A stretch of DNA of 24,888 bases from UBA1367 sp040268355 (lineage in GTDB: Bacteria; Actinomycetota; Coriobacteriia; Coriobacteriales; Atopobiaceae), in assembly GCA_040268355.1 (NCBI GenBank), contig JAWRIT010000046.1, positions 1 through 24,888 of the forward strand, given 5' to 3'. The notes under the pieces were generated by a model. It was not told where the DNA came from, searched no databases, and saw nothing but the letters and a program-made list of their open reading frames with translations. Shown here piece by piece: positions 8,164 to 16,081 of this stretch; position 1 is the first letter of the stretch, and each line of letters opens with the position of its first letter. The translations under genes and the position numbers were made by a program.

Positions 8164-8718
8164 ATGAGCGAGTATACGGATTCTGCCAAACGTCGCATGG
8201 ACAAGGCGATTGACGCCCTCAACGCGAACTTCGCACGCGTGCGCACGGGTCGTGCGAACCCGCACGTCCTCGACAGCATCAAGGTCGACTACTACGGCGT
8301 TCCGACGCCGGTCACCCAGCTCGCGGGCGTGAAGGTCCCCGAGGCCTCGATGCTGGTGGTCGAGCCGTGGGACAAGACCTCCCTGCGCGCCATCGAGAAG
8401 GCCATCATGGACTCCGACCTGGGCATCACGCCGAGCAACGACGGCGTCGTCATCAGGCTGCCCTTCCCCAAGCCCACCGAGGAGCGGCGTCGCGAGCTCG
8501 TCAAGGAGTGCAACAAGTACGGGGAGGAGGGCAAGGTCGCCATCCGCAACGCCCGTCGTCACGCCAACGAGAAGGCCGAACGCGCCGAGAAGGACGGGGA
8601 GCTCACCGAGGACGACCTCAAGCGCGAGAAGAAGGCGATCCAGAAGCTTACCGACGACTACACCAAGCAGGTGGAGGATCTGCTCAAGGCCAAGTCGGCC
8701 GAGGTGATGGAGATCTAG
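8164..8718 (+). CDS. frr: Ribosome recycling factor
   Basis: RRF works with EF-G to split post-termination ribosomes. The 184-residue protein has the full three-helix-bundle pattern, including FARVRTGRANPHVLD (about 20-34), the hinge PTPVTQLAGVKVPEAS, and the C-terminal helices with TDDYTKQVEDLLKAKSAEVMEI. The start ATG at 8164 is preceded by a modest AGTGAGG site. The uppS start codon follows the stop codon with no gap. Confidence 0.98.
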   Translation: MSEYTDSAKRRMDKAIDALNANFARVRTGRANPHVLDSIKVDYYGVPTPVTQLAGVKVPEASMLVVEPWDKTSLRAIEKAIMDSDLGITPSNDGVVIRLPFPKPTEERRRELVKECNKYGEEGKVAIRNARRHANEKAERAEKDGELTEDDLKREKKAIQKLTDDYTKQVEDLLKAKSAEVMEI

Positions 8719-9504
8719 GTGGAACGCGACGAGGCACTGCTCGGCGCCTACTTCGCGCAGGCGCCCTCCGACATCTCCCTGGCCGACATCGACTGCGACC
8801 GGCTGCCCTCGCACGTCTCCATCATCATGGACGGCAACGGTCGCTGGGCGCAGGCGCACGGTCGGGAGCGCTCGTTCGGCCATGTCGCGGGGGTCGACTC
8901 CCTGCGCGAGACCGTTACGGCATGCGTTCGTCTCGGCCTGGACGTGCTCTCGGTCTATGCCTTCTCGACGGAGAACTGGCATCGGCCGAAGCGCGAGGTG
9001 GACCTCCTCATGCATCTGTTCGCCACGACGCTGCTCAAGGAGCTGCCGCTCTTTCACGAGCAGAACGTGCGACTGCGCTTCCTAGGGGACCTCGAGGCGC
9101 TGCCGAGCAGCACCCAGGACGTGTTCCAGCGGGGCCTGGACGAGACGGCCGATCACACGGGCATGACCTTTGCCCTAGCTGTCAACTACGGGTCACGCGC
9201 GGAGATCGCACGGGCCTGTCGCCTCGTGGCGGAGAAGGTCGCCAGCGGGACGCTCGCGCCCCAAGACGTCGACGAGGCCACCATCTCGTCGCATCTCTAC
9301 ACCGCGGATCTCCCTGATCCGGAGCTTTTGGTTCGCACCTCGGGAGAGCTGCGTCTCTCGAACTACCTGCTGTGGCAGCTCGCCTACACCGAGTTCTACG
9401 TCACCGACACCCTGTGGCCCGACTTCGACCGCTGGGAGCTGCTGCGGTCGATCCGGGCGTTCCAGGGTCGGAACCGCCGCTTTGGAGGGGTGGTCACCTC
9501 ATGA
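8719..9504 (+). CDS. uppS: Polyprenyl diphosphate synthase (UppS family)
   Basis: A cis-prenyltransferase that extends farnesyl diphosphate with isopentenyl diphosphate to make the lipid carrier for peptidoglycan and other surface polymers. The 261-residue protein has the catalytic IIMDGNGRWA motif (Asp38), the YAFSTENWHRP block, and the C-terminal RTSGELRLSNYLLWQLAYTE and LWPDFDRWEL blocks. The GTG at 8719 directly abuts the frr stop, with GATGGAG a few bases upstream. The stop overlaps cdsA (ATGA). Next to cdsA and dxr it forms an isoprenoid/lipid group. Product chain length (C50 or C55) cannot be read from the sequence. Confidence 0.96.
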   Translation: MERDEALLGAYFAQAPSDISLADIDCDRLPSHVSIIMDGNGRWAQAHGRERSFGHVAGVDSLRETVTACVRLGLDVLSVYAFSTENWHRPKREVDLLMHLFATTLLKELPLFHEQNVRLRFLGDLEALPSSTQDVFQRGLDETADHTGMTFALAVNYGSRAEIARACRLVAEKVASGTLAPQDVDEATISSHLYTADLPDPELLVRTSGELRLSNYLLWQLAYTEFYVTDTLWPDFDRWELLRSIRAFQGRNRRFGGVVTS

Positions 9505-10331
9505 ATACGGTTGCGCCAGAAGGCACGAACAAGATGCTGGTCCGCGTCGTCGTCGGCGCGGCATACTTCGTCGTGGTCGTCGGATGCCTCTTTGCGGGCG
9601 TCACCGCGACCTCGGTGGCCGTCTCGTTCATGGCCAGCATGTGCTGCTGGGAGTTCCTGCGGCTCTGCAAGGGCGCGGGTCGCATGCCCAATATGGGCAT
9701 CGCCTTGGCCATCACGGCGCTCTACCCACTGGCCCCGTTGCTCAACTATGGCAACGTGCACCTGCTCACCACGATGACCCTGCTGCTGGCGCTCGCCGTA
9801 TGGTATGTGGCCGTGCCCCGCGTGAGCATCGCCGACGTCGCCCTCACCGCCTTTGCCGCCATCTACTGTGGCTTCTCGTTCTCGGCGGTGAGCCTGATCC
9901 GCAGCTGTGACGCCGGCCTCGAGGGTGCCCTGCTCACCCTTGGCGTCATGGGCTCGATCTGGATCAACGACACCTGCGCCTACTTCATCGGGTCGCGCTT
10001 CGGCATGCACAAGCTGGTGCCGCGCATCTCGCCGAACAAGAGCTACGAGGGGTTCTGGGGCGGCATCGTCGGCTGCGTGCTCATCTGGGTGCTCCTTGCC
10101 CTGCTGCGCGTTCGTGGCATTGGGCTTCTGTTTGCAATCCCGTGCGGCCTGTGCGTCGGGGCCATGTCGGTCTTCGGCGACCTGTTCGAGTCGCGGATCA
10201 AGCGAGGCTTTGGTGTCAAGGACTCGGGGACGCTCATGCCGGGCCATGGGGGAATGCTCGACCGCAGCGACGCGCTGCTGTTTGGGTGCATGATCGCCTA
10301 CCTTCTGCTGCGCCTGGGGAGGTTCGTGTGA
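9501..10331 (+). CDS. cdsA: Phosphatidate cytidylyltransferase (CDP-diacylglycerol synthase)
   Basis: An integral membrane enzyme that makes CDP-diacylglycerol from phosphatidate and CTP, the branch point of phospholipid synthesis. The 276-residue protein has about eight hydrophobic segments and the CdsA signature: SPNKSYEGFWGG, then FGDLFESRIKRGFGVKDSG and PGHGGMLDRSDA near the C-terminus. The ATG at 9501 overlaps the uppS stop; longer in-frame starts lie within uppS and would add a non-homologous tail. The 3' end overlaps dxr as GTGA. Confidence 0.96.
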   Translation: MNTVAPEGTNKMLVRVVVGAAYFVVVVGCLFAGVTATSVAVSFMASMCCWEFLRLCKGAGRMPNMGIALAITALYPLAPLLNYGNVHLLTTMTLLLALAVWYVAVPRVSIADVALTAFAAIYCGFSFSAVSLIRSCDAGLEGALLTLGVMGSIWINDTCAYFIGSRFGMHKLVPRISPNKSYEGFWGGIVGCVLIWVLLALLRVRGIGLLFAIPCGLCVGAMSVFGDLFESRIKRGFGVKDSGTLMPGHGGMLDRSDALLFGCMIAYLLLRLGRFV

Positions 10332-11527
10332 GCATCCTCGAGGACAGGGTCCCTCGCGCCGCCCTCCGTCGTCCGCTGCGCGTCGCCATCCTGGGGTCCT
10401 CGGGCTCCATTGGCACACAGGCCCTTGACGTCTGCCGCAAGCACGGCGACAAGGTGGAGGTCGTGGCACTTTCCGTCTTCGCCTCGGCTGGCGCGCTGGT
10501 CGAGGCGGCCCGCGAGTTCGGGGCCCGTCATGTCTGCGTGGCGGATGTCGCCCACGCGGACGACGCCATCCTCACGGAGCTTCCCGACGGCTGCGAGCTG
10601 ACCGTGGGCACAGGTGCCCTTGCCGCCCTCGCGACCCTGCCCGAGGTGGACTGCGTCGTCAACGCCCTCGTCGGAGCCTCCGGCATGCGGGCCGGCTACG
10701 AGGCGCTCGCCGCCGGCAAGAAGCTTGCCTACGCCAACAAGGAGTCCATCGTCGTGGCGGGCGACCTGCTCATGCCGCTCGCACGGCCGGGTCAGCTCAT
10801 CCCCGTGGACTCCGAGCACAGCGCCATCTTCCAGTGCCTGCTGGGGGAGCGGACCCGCGACGTCGCCTGCCTGTGGCTCACCTGTTCCGGCGGACCGTTC
10901 TATGGCAGTGATCGCGCGGAGCTCTCCGCTGTCACGGCGGCCGACGCGCTTGCGCATCCCACGTGGCTGATGGGGGACAAGATCACCATCGACTCCGCGA
11001 CGCTCATGAACAAGGGCTTCGAGGTGCTGGAGGCGCACCACCTGTTCGACGTGCCCATCGATGACGTGCGTGTGCTGGTCCAGCGCCAGAGTCGCATCCA
11101 CTCCATGGTGGAGTTCGCCGACGGGTCGACGATCGCCCAGCTGGGACCCTCCGACATGCGCATCCCCATCCAGTACGCCCTGAGCTACCCCGAGCGGTGG
11201 GAGAGTCCCTCGCCACGCATCGACTACCGTCAGGAGGGCGCCATCACCTTCGGCGAGGCTGACGAGCGGACCTTCGGCTGCCTGGCGCTGGCCCGCGAGG
11301 CCGGCCGCATCGGGGGCACGGCCCCCTGCGTCCTCAATGCCGCCAACGAGGTGGCCAACGCCGCCTTCCGGCGGGACGAGTGCGGCTTTCTCGACATCGA
11401 GCGCGTCGTGCGCACGGTCGTCGAGGCCCATGACGCCGAGGCGGTCGAGAGCCTCGACCAGCTCGACGACCTTGACCGCGAGGCCCGACAGATGGCCACC
11501 CGTATCCTCATGGATGTGATTTCGTGA
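10328..11527 (+). CDS. dxr: 1-deoxy-D-xylulose-5-phosphate reductoisomerase
   Basis: DXR converts DXP to MEP with NADPH, the first committed step of the MEP isoprenoid pathway. The 399-residue protein carries the NADPH loop GSSGSIGTQ (23-31), NKES (137-140), the metal-binding DSE (161-163), SGGPF (187-191), HPTWLMG (210-216), and IDSATLMNKGFE with Ser223, Asn228, Lys229 and Glu232. His258 in RIHSMV matches the conserved active-site histidine. The usual HPQS just before it reads QRQS here. The GTG at 10328 overlaps the cdsA stop (GTGA). The stop overlaps the rseP start the same way. With ispG two genes downstream, two MEP-pathway steps share this operon. Confidence 0.97.
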   Translation: MSILEDRVPRAALRRPLRVAILGSSGSIGTQALDVCRKHGDKVEVVALSVFASAGALVEAAREFGARHVCVADVAHADDAILTELPDGCELTVGTGALAALATLPEVDCVVNALVGASGMRAGYEALAAGKKLAYANKESIVVAGDLLMPLARPGQLIPVDSEHSAIFQCLLGERTRDVACLWLTCSGGPFYGSDRAELSAVTAADALAHPTWLMGDKITIDSATLMNKGFEVLEAHHLFDVPIDDVRVLVQRQSRIHSMVEFADGSTIAQLGPSDMRIPIQYALSYPERWESPSPRIDYRQEGAITFGEADERTFGCLALAREAGRIGGTAPCVLNAANEVANAAFRRDECGFLDIERVVRTVVEAHDAEAVESLDQLDDLDREARQMATRILMDVIS

Positions 11528-12906
11528 CTGTGCTCTCAGGTGTTGCATCGGCGCTCTTCTGGGGCGTCATTCTGCTGTCGCTGCTCGTGTTCGTGCACGA
11601 GAGCGGGCATTTCCTCATGGCCCGGGCCTTCGGCGTGCGGGTGACCGAGTTCTTCCTGGGCATGCCGAGCCGCCTGCGCCTCTCGTGGAAGTCGCGGCGC
11701 TGGGGCACCGAGTTCGGAGTCACGCCGGTGCTGCTGGGTGGCTACAACCGCATCTGTGGCATGGAGGGCGAGCTCGACGACCTGCTTGCCGACGCGCTCG
11801 GCATCGTCCAGCGCGAGGGGCGGGTCCTGGCGAGCGACGTGGCGGCCGAGCTTGGCGTCGACGAGGAGCGAGCGTATCGGCTGCTTGAGGTGCTCAGCGA
11901 CATGGGCTCGATCAGGCCCTTCTATGACCCCGAACGCGACGAGCATCCCGGACAGTCCGAATACCCCGCCGCCTTCGAGACGCTCCAGCGCGATGCGGCC
12001 ATGCTGACCGAGTACGACGTTGACCACGACTTCTCGTCTGCGGGGACGACGCCAGGGGGCAGCCCGCGTCCGGTCGCGGACGCGGCAGGCCTGCTCGCGG
12101 CCGACACAGCCCGCACCTACCGCGGCAAGAGCTTCGTCAAGCGAGTCCTGATCCTTCTGGCGGGGCCGCTCGTCAACATCGCGCTCTCCTTCGTCTTGAT
12201 CGTCGCCTCGCTGACGATCGTCGGCGTGGAGGTGAACGTCAACTCCAACACGCTCGGCGGGGTGACGTCGGGCTCGCTCGCCGCCGACGCCGGCCTTATG
12301 GAGGGCGACACCATCATGCGACTCGGATCGCATGACGTGACGAGCTGGGTGAGCCTTGCCGAGGCCATCGACATGACACTCGAGCAGGGCGACGACTTCA
12401 TCGTCGCCTACGAGCGTGACGGAGAGACCTTCGAGACGACCGTGACGCTGCCTGCCGACGGGCAGGTCGAGGCCTTTGGCGTGGAGGCGCTCCTTGAGAC
12501 CTACCACCCCACCTTCGTGGAGGCGGCCTCCTATGCCCTCTCCTACGTGCAGCTCGTCGGTGGGACCATCGCCCGGCTGCTGCTGCCTCAGCACACCTTG
12601 GAGATCGTGGGGCAGTCCACCTCCATCGTGGGCATCTCTGCGATGGCGTCGGACGCGGCGTCCTCCGGGGCGAACGACCTCGTGATGTTCGCCGCCGCGA
12701 TCTCGATGTCGCTGGGGTTCACAAACCTGTTGCCGGTCCCACCGCTCGACGGTGGAAAGATCCTCATCGAGGTGGTGGAGCTCGTGCGCAGAAAGCCGCT
12801 TTCCACCAAGGCGCGCAGCGCCGTGAGCTATGTCGGGCTCGCATTCTTCCTGTTCCTCTTCGTCTTTGCGCTGCGCAACGACGTGCTGAGAATCTTCGGT
12901 CAGTAG
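11524..12906 (+). CDS. rseP: RseP-type site-2 zinc metalloprotease with an inserted winged-helix-like segment
   Basis: An intramembrane M50 protease of the RseP/RasP/Rip1 type, which cleaves anti-sigma factors and signal-peptide remnants. The 460-residue protein has HESGH (25-29) in the first membrane helix, a membrane-associated LLGGY hairpin (70-74), a second helix with LAGPLVN (212-218), a PDZ domain (about 236-310), and NLLPVPPLDGG (401-411) with the third zinc ligand Asp409. Between residues 80 and 198 there is an extra region of about 120 residues. Residues 85-133 look like a winged helix (ADALGIVQREG, then VLASDVAAELGVDEERAYRL), followed by an acidic, proline-containing linker. By RseP topology this lies on the cytoplasmic side. 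GTG at 11524 overlaps the dxr stop. The dxr-rseP-ispG order matches other actinobacteria. Confidence 0.93.
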   Translation: MTVLSGVASALFWGVILLSLLVFVHESGHFLMARAFGVRVTEFFLGMPSRLRLSWKSRRWGTEFGVTPVLLGGYNRICGMEGELDDLLADALGIVQREGRVLASDVAAELGVDEERAYRLLEVLSDMGSIRPFYDPERDEHPGQSEYPAAFETLQRDAAMLTEYDVDHDFSSAGTTPGGSPRPVADAAGLLAADTARTYRGKSFVKRVLILLAGPLVNIALSFVLIVASLTIVGVEVNVNSNTLGGVTSGSLAADAGLMEGDTIMRLGSHDVTSWVSLAEAIDMTLEQGDDFIVAYERDGETFETTVTLPADGQVEAFGVEALLETYHPTFVEAASYALSYVQLVGGTIARLLLPQHTLEIVGQSTSIVGISAMASDAASSGANDLVMFAAAISMSLGFTNLLPVPPLDGGKILIEVVELVRRKPLSTKARSAVSYVGLAFFLFLFVFALRNDVLRIFGQ

Positions 12907-12930
12907 ACGGTCGCCGGGGAGGAGATGCCC

Positions 12931-14025
12931 ATGCGGACAGACGGGGCCGAGCTTGCTGTCTTGGCGGCTCGCGACCGCACGAACAAGGTCATGGTGGGGG
13001 ACGTCGCCATCGGCGGTGGCGCGCCCGTCACGGTGCAGTCGATGTGCACCACCAAGACGGCCGACGCGCCGGCGACCCTGGCGCAGATCGCCCGCCTCGC
13101 CGAGGCCGGCTGCGAGATCATCCGCGTCACGGTGCCCGACCGTGCCTCCCTTGACGCCTTCGAGGACATCTGTGCGGCCTCGCCGCTGCCGGTGGTCGCG
13201 GACATCCACTTCGATCACCGCCTGGCGGTCGCCGCGGCTGAGCGCGGCGCGGCGGCGCTGCGCATCAATCCGGGCAACATCGGCTCGTTCGGCAAGGTCG
13301 ACCAGGTCATCGACGCGGCAGGGGAGTGCGGCTGCGCCATTCGCATCGGGGTGAACGCGGGCTCGCTCGACGAGCGCGTCGCCGATCGCCAGGACCTGAC
13401 GCTTTCTGAGAAGCTCGTCGCCTCGAGCGTGGCCTTCGTCGAGCACTTCAAGGAGCGCGGCTTTGCCAACATCGTGCTCTCCGCCAAGGCCCACTCGGTC
13501 CCGGTGACCGTCGAGACCTACCGCCTGCTTGCCCGTGAGCTCCCCGACGTCCCTTTGCATGTGGGGGTCACCGAGGCCGGAACGCTGCGGCAGGGCACCG
13601 TCAAGAACTCGGTGGGCGTGGGGATCCTGCTCGCCGAGGGCATCGGCAACACGATCAGGCTCTCGCTCACGGCGGATCCCGTCGAGGAGGTATGGGTCGC
13701 CTGGGACCTGCTTTCGGCACTCGAGCTGAGAAGGCTGCACCCGGAGCTGGTAAGCTGTCCCACGTGCGGTCGCACGCAGGTGGACCTCATCGCCATCGCC
13801 GAGGAGGTCTCGACGCGCCTCGCGCAGGTGAGGGCACCGATCAGCGTGGCGGTCATGGGGTGCGTGGTCAATGGCCCCGGAGAGGCGCGCGACGCCGACA
13901 TCGGCATCGCCTGCGGAAAGGGGCAGGGAATGATCTTCGTGGGCGGCGAGCCGCTGCGCAGGGTCAGCGAGGAAGATATGGTCGACGAGCTGTTCGTCGA
14001 GATCGAGCGCCGGTTCGGCGCGTAG
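12931..14025 (+). CDS. ispG: 4-hydroxy-3-methylbut-2-en-1-yl diphosphate synthase (IspG/GcpE)
   Basis: IspG is a [4Fe-4S] enzyme that reductively converts MEcPP to HMBPP in the MEP pathway. The sequence has a TIM-barrel domain with TVQSMCTTKTAD, VVADIHFDHRLA and RINPGNIG, and a C-terminal cluster domain with Cys276 and Cys279 (SCPTCGR), Cys311 (MGCVVNGPGE) and Glu318 as ligands. Two ATGs lie close together, at 12925 and 12931. The Shine-Dalgarno GGAGG at 12918-12922 leaves only 2 bases to the first but 8 to the second, so 12931 is chosen (364 residues). It follows rseP by 24 bases. Confidence 0.96.
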   Translation: MRTDGAELAVLAARDRTNKVMVGDVAIGGGAPVTVQSMCTTKTADAPATLAQIARLAEAGCEIIRVTVPDRASLDAFEDICAASPLPVVADIHFDHRLAVAAAERGAAALRINPGNIGSFGKVDQVIDAAGECGCAIRIGVNAGSLDERVADRQDLTLSEKLVASSVAFVEHFKERGFANIVLSAKAHSVPVTVETYRLLARELPDVPLHVGVTEAGTLRQGTVKNSVGVGILLAEGIGNTIRLSLTADPVEEVWVAWDLLSALELRRLHPELVSCPTCGRTQVDLIAIAEEVSTRLAQVRAPISVAVMGCVVNGPGEARDADIGIACGKGQGMIFVGGEPLRRVSEEDMVDELFVEIERRFGA

Positions 14026-14045
14026 CGTGGACGGGGCGGGCGTGC

Positions 14046-14079
14046 GGCTCCCAAGGATGCGCCGAGGCGCAGGGGAGCC
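14046..14079 (+). other. Stable nested stem-loop between ispG and proS
   Basis: The outer stem GGCTCCC (14046-14052) pairs with GGGAGCC (14073-14079). The inner stem TGCGC (14058-14062) pairs with GCGCA (14067-14071) around a CGAG loop. No T run follows, so it is not a standard terminator. It could be an RNA-processing or pausing element, or a weak terminator dividing the operon before proS. Confidence 0.45.
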
Positions 14080-14118
14080 CTCCTTCGCCCGTATCGTCAA
14101 GGAAGGACACCGAACAAG

Positions 14119-15828
14119 ATGAAGCACTACGTGAAGATGTCGAAGCTCTATGCCCCCACGCTCAAGGAGGATCCGGCGGAGGCGGAGCTGGCGAGCCACC
14201 GGCTGCTGCTGCGTGCCGGCATGATCCGCAAGACGGCGGCAGGGCTCTACAGCTATCTGCCGCTCGCCTGGCGTTCGCTGCGCAAGATCGAGGCGGTCAT
14301 CCGCGAGGAGATGGAGGCCATCGGCGCCCAGGAGGTCCAGGTGCCCATGGTCGTGCCGGCGGAGCTGTGGCAGGAGTCGGGACGCTGGGACGCCTACGGC
14401 GCCGAGCTGCTTCGCCTGCGTGACCGTCACGAGCGCGACTTCGTGATCGGGCCCACCCACGAGGAGACCTTCGTCGACCTGATCAAGAACGAGCTGCGCT
14501 CCTATCGGCAGCTTCCGGTGACCCTCTACCAGATCCAGGACAAGTTCCGCGACGAGATGCGCCCGCGCTTTGGGCTCATGCGCGGTCGTGAGTTCATCAT
14601 GAAGGACGCCTACTCCTTCGACGCGACCGTCGAGGGCATGCACGAGAGCTACGAGCAGGAGAAGGCCGCCTACGCGCGGATCTGCGAGCGCTGCGGGCTG
14701 CGGGCGCTTCCTGTGGTCGCGGACTCCGGGCAGATCGGTGGCGACACCTCGGTCGAGTTCATGGCGCTCGCCGACGCCGGGGAGGCGGAGCTGGTGTGGT
14801 GCGACTGCGACTGGGCCGCCGACGTCGAGGCCGCGCAGGTGGGCATCGCCTGGGAGGAGGGTCCCGGCACCGACTGCGAGCGCGTCGAGACCCCCTGCGA
14901 GGGCACGATAGCGGCACTCGCGGCCTTCATGGGCGTCTCCGAGCGCGCCTGCCGCAAGAGCTTCTCGCTGATCGCCGAGGACGGTACGCCGGTGCTCTGT
15001 TTGCTGCCGGGCGACCACGAGCTCAACGAGGTGAAGGCCGAGCACGCCTTTGGCCACTACGAGGTCATGGACGAGGAGCAGATGAAGGAGTACGGCCTGG
15101 TCAAGGGCTATATGGGACCGGTCGGGTGCGACGAGCGCGTGCGCGTGGTGGCTGACGTGTCCCTGCGCGACTCCACAAGCTGGCTCGTGGGCGCCAACGA
15201 GGCGGGCTGGCACATCATGGGCGCCCGCCCCGGCCGCGACTTCACGGTGGACGAGTGGCTCGACCTCGCCTCGGCCAAGGAGGGCGACGCGTGTCCGGTG
15301 TGCGGACGGCCCCTCAAGGCCGCCCGGGGCATCGAAGTGAGCCAGGTCTTCCAACTGGGCACCAAATACTCCGAGGCCATGGGGGCCACCTTCATGGACG
15401 AGGACGGCGTGGAGCGGCCCTTCCAGATGGGCTGCTATGGCATCGGCGTGAGCAGGACCCTGGCGGCCGTCGTCGAGCAGTCCCATGACGAGCAGGGCAT
15501 CATCTGGCCGGTCTGCGTGGCCCCCTTCGAGGTCGAGGTCGTGCCGCTGGACGTGAAGGGGGAGGTGTGGGAGGCCGCCTCCCGCCTTGCCGGCGAGCTC
15601 GCCGAGCGAGGCGTCGAGGTCGTCATCGACGACCGCACGGAGCGGCCTGGCGTCAAGTTCAACGACGCAGACCTCATGGGCTTTCCCTACCAGGTCATCT
15701 GTGGCAAGCGCGGCATCAAGGGCGGTGTGGCGGAGGTCAAGGAGCGAGCGAGCGGCGAGCGTGCCGAGGTCGCCCTCGAGCAGCTGGCCGACTACCTCTC
15801 CGAGCGGGTCATCGCCGAGCGTCGGTAG
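14119..15828 (+). CDS. proS: Prolyl-tRNA synthetase, bacterial type with editing domain
   Basis: A class II aminoacyl-tRNA synthetase that charges tRNA-Pro. At 569 residues it matches the long bacterial form. The catalytic core starts at LYAPTLKEDPAEAELASHRLLLRAGMIRK, with motif 2 around FRDEMRPRFGLMRGREFIMKDAYSFD and motif 3 around YGIGVSRTLAAVVEQ. In between is the INS/YbaK-like editing domain (about 225-390) with the conserved GDHELNEVKAEHAFG. The C-terminal anticodon-binding domain spans about 470-569. The ATG at 14119 is used, with GGAAGG at 14101-14106 about 12 bases upstream. An in-frame ATG seven residues later (before SKLYAP) also fits. Confidence 0.97.
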   Translation: MKHYVKMSKLYAPTLKEDPAEAELASHRLLLRAGMIRKTAAGLYSYLPLAWRSLRKIEAVIREEMEAIGAQEVQVPMVVPAELWQESGRWDAYGAELLRLRDRHERDFVIGPTHEETFVDLIKNELRSYRQLPVTLYQIQDKFRDEMRPRFGLMRGREFIMKDAYSFDATVEGMHESYEQEKAAYARICERCGLRALPVVADSGQIGGDTSVEFMALADAGEAELVWCDCDWAADVEAAQVGIAWEEGPGTDCERVETPCEGTIAALAAFMGVSERACRKSFSLIAEDGTPVLCLLPGDHELNEVKAEHAFGHYEVMDEEQMKEYGLVKGYMGPVGCDERVRVVADVSLRDSTSWLVGANEAGWHIMGARPGRDFTVDEWLDLASAKEGDACPVCGRPLKAARGIEVSQVFQLGTKYSEAMGATFMDEDGVERPFQMGCYGIGVSRTLAAVVEQSHDEQGIIWPVCVAPFEVEVVPLDVKGEVWEAASRLAGELAERGVEVVIDDRTERPGVKFNDADLMGFPYQVICGKRGIKGGVAEVKERASGERAEVALEQLADYLSERVIAERR

Positions 15829-15838
15829 CTCTACCAGG

Positions 15839-15903
15839 CTTTTTTCGAGTCGGGGTGCCAGGTGCGCATCGGGTGGCCTCCGTCGCCCCGCACCTCAAAA
15901 AAG
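15839..15903 (+). other. Large imperfect inverted repeat after proS
   Basis: CTTTTTT (15839-15845) pairs with AAAAAAG (15897-15903). Inside, GAG/CTC (15847-15849/15894-15896) and CGGGG/CCCCG (15851-15855/15886-15890) also pair. The T run lies on the 5' arm and no T run follows the 3' arm, so it is not a standard + strand terminator. It separates the proS operon from the tRNA-Ala promoter. Confidence 0.4.
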
Positions 15904-15916
15904 TCGGAAAAGATGC

Positions 15917-15944
15917 TTGACGGAGATTCGTTCTTTGGTAACAT
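15917..15944 (+). promoter_or_regulatory. Predicted promoter of tRNA-Ala
   Basis: A -35 box TTGACG (15917-15922), a 16-base spacer and a -10 box TAACAT (15939-15944). The expected transcription start, about 15951, lies some 13 bases before the mature tRNA 5' end. Confidence 0.7.
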
Positions 15945-15963
15945 ACCTGTTGCACCAACCCAC

Positions 15964-16039
15964 GGGGATATAGCTCAGCTGGGAGAGCGCATGACTGGCA
16001 GTCATGAGGTCAGGGGTTCGATCCCCCTTATCTCCACCA
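15964..16039 (+). tRNA. tRNA-Ala (anticodon GGC)
   Basis: A complete cloverleaf of 76 bases. The acceptor stem GGGGATA/TATCTCC includes the G3-U70 pair that marks alanine tRNAs. The D arm is GCTC/GAGC, the anticodon stem CATGA/TCATG with loop CTGGCAG (anticodon GGC at 15997-15999), and the T arm AGGGG-TTCGATC-CCCCT. Discriminator A and a genomically encoded CCA (16037-16039) follow. It reads GCC and GCU codons; GCC should be the heavily used one at this GC content. Confidence 0.96.
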
Positions 16040-16048
16040 AACAGTATG

Positions 16049-16076
16049 GGCGACGGCTTCGGTCGTCGCCTTTTTT
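16049..16076 (+). terminator. Rho-independent terminator after tRNA-Ala
   Basis: A nine-pair stem (16049-16057 with 16062-16070, one G-T) is capped by a C(TTCG)G tetraloop and followed by six T residues (16071-16076). It is a textbook intrinsic terminator. It ends only five bases before the next tRNA gene, which is unexpected. Confidence 0.92.
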
Positions 16077-16081
16077 CTAAC

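Noticed and set aside
11110..11140. DXR reads QRQS where HPQS is usual, which at first looked like loss of an active-site histidine.
   Set aside because: Aligning by hand from NKGxE, the known active-site His (E. coli His257) is the one in IHSMV, which is present as His258. The changed position varies in other DXRs (Bacillus has HKES).
11536..15486. A very long open frame on the minus strand opposite rseP-ispG-proS.
   Set aside because: It is an antisense shadow of GC-rich codons with low-complexity His/Arg/Gly/Ala sequence. The opposite strand carries well-recognised genes throughout.
15839..15903. The large hairpin after proS as a bidirectional terminator.
   Set aside because: No T run follows the 3' arm on the + strand, and no minus-strand gene converges here, so it is recorded only as an inverted repeat.
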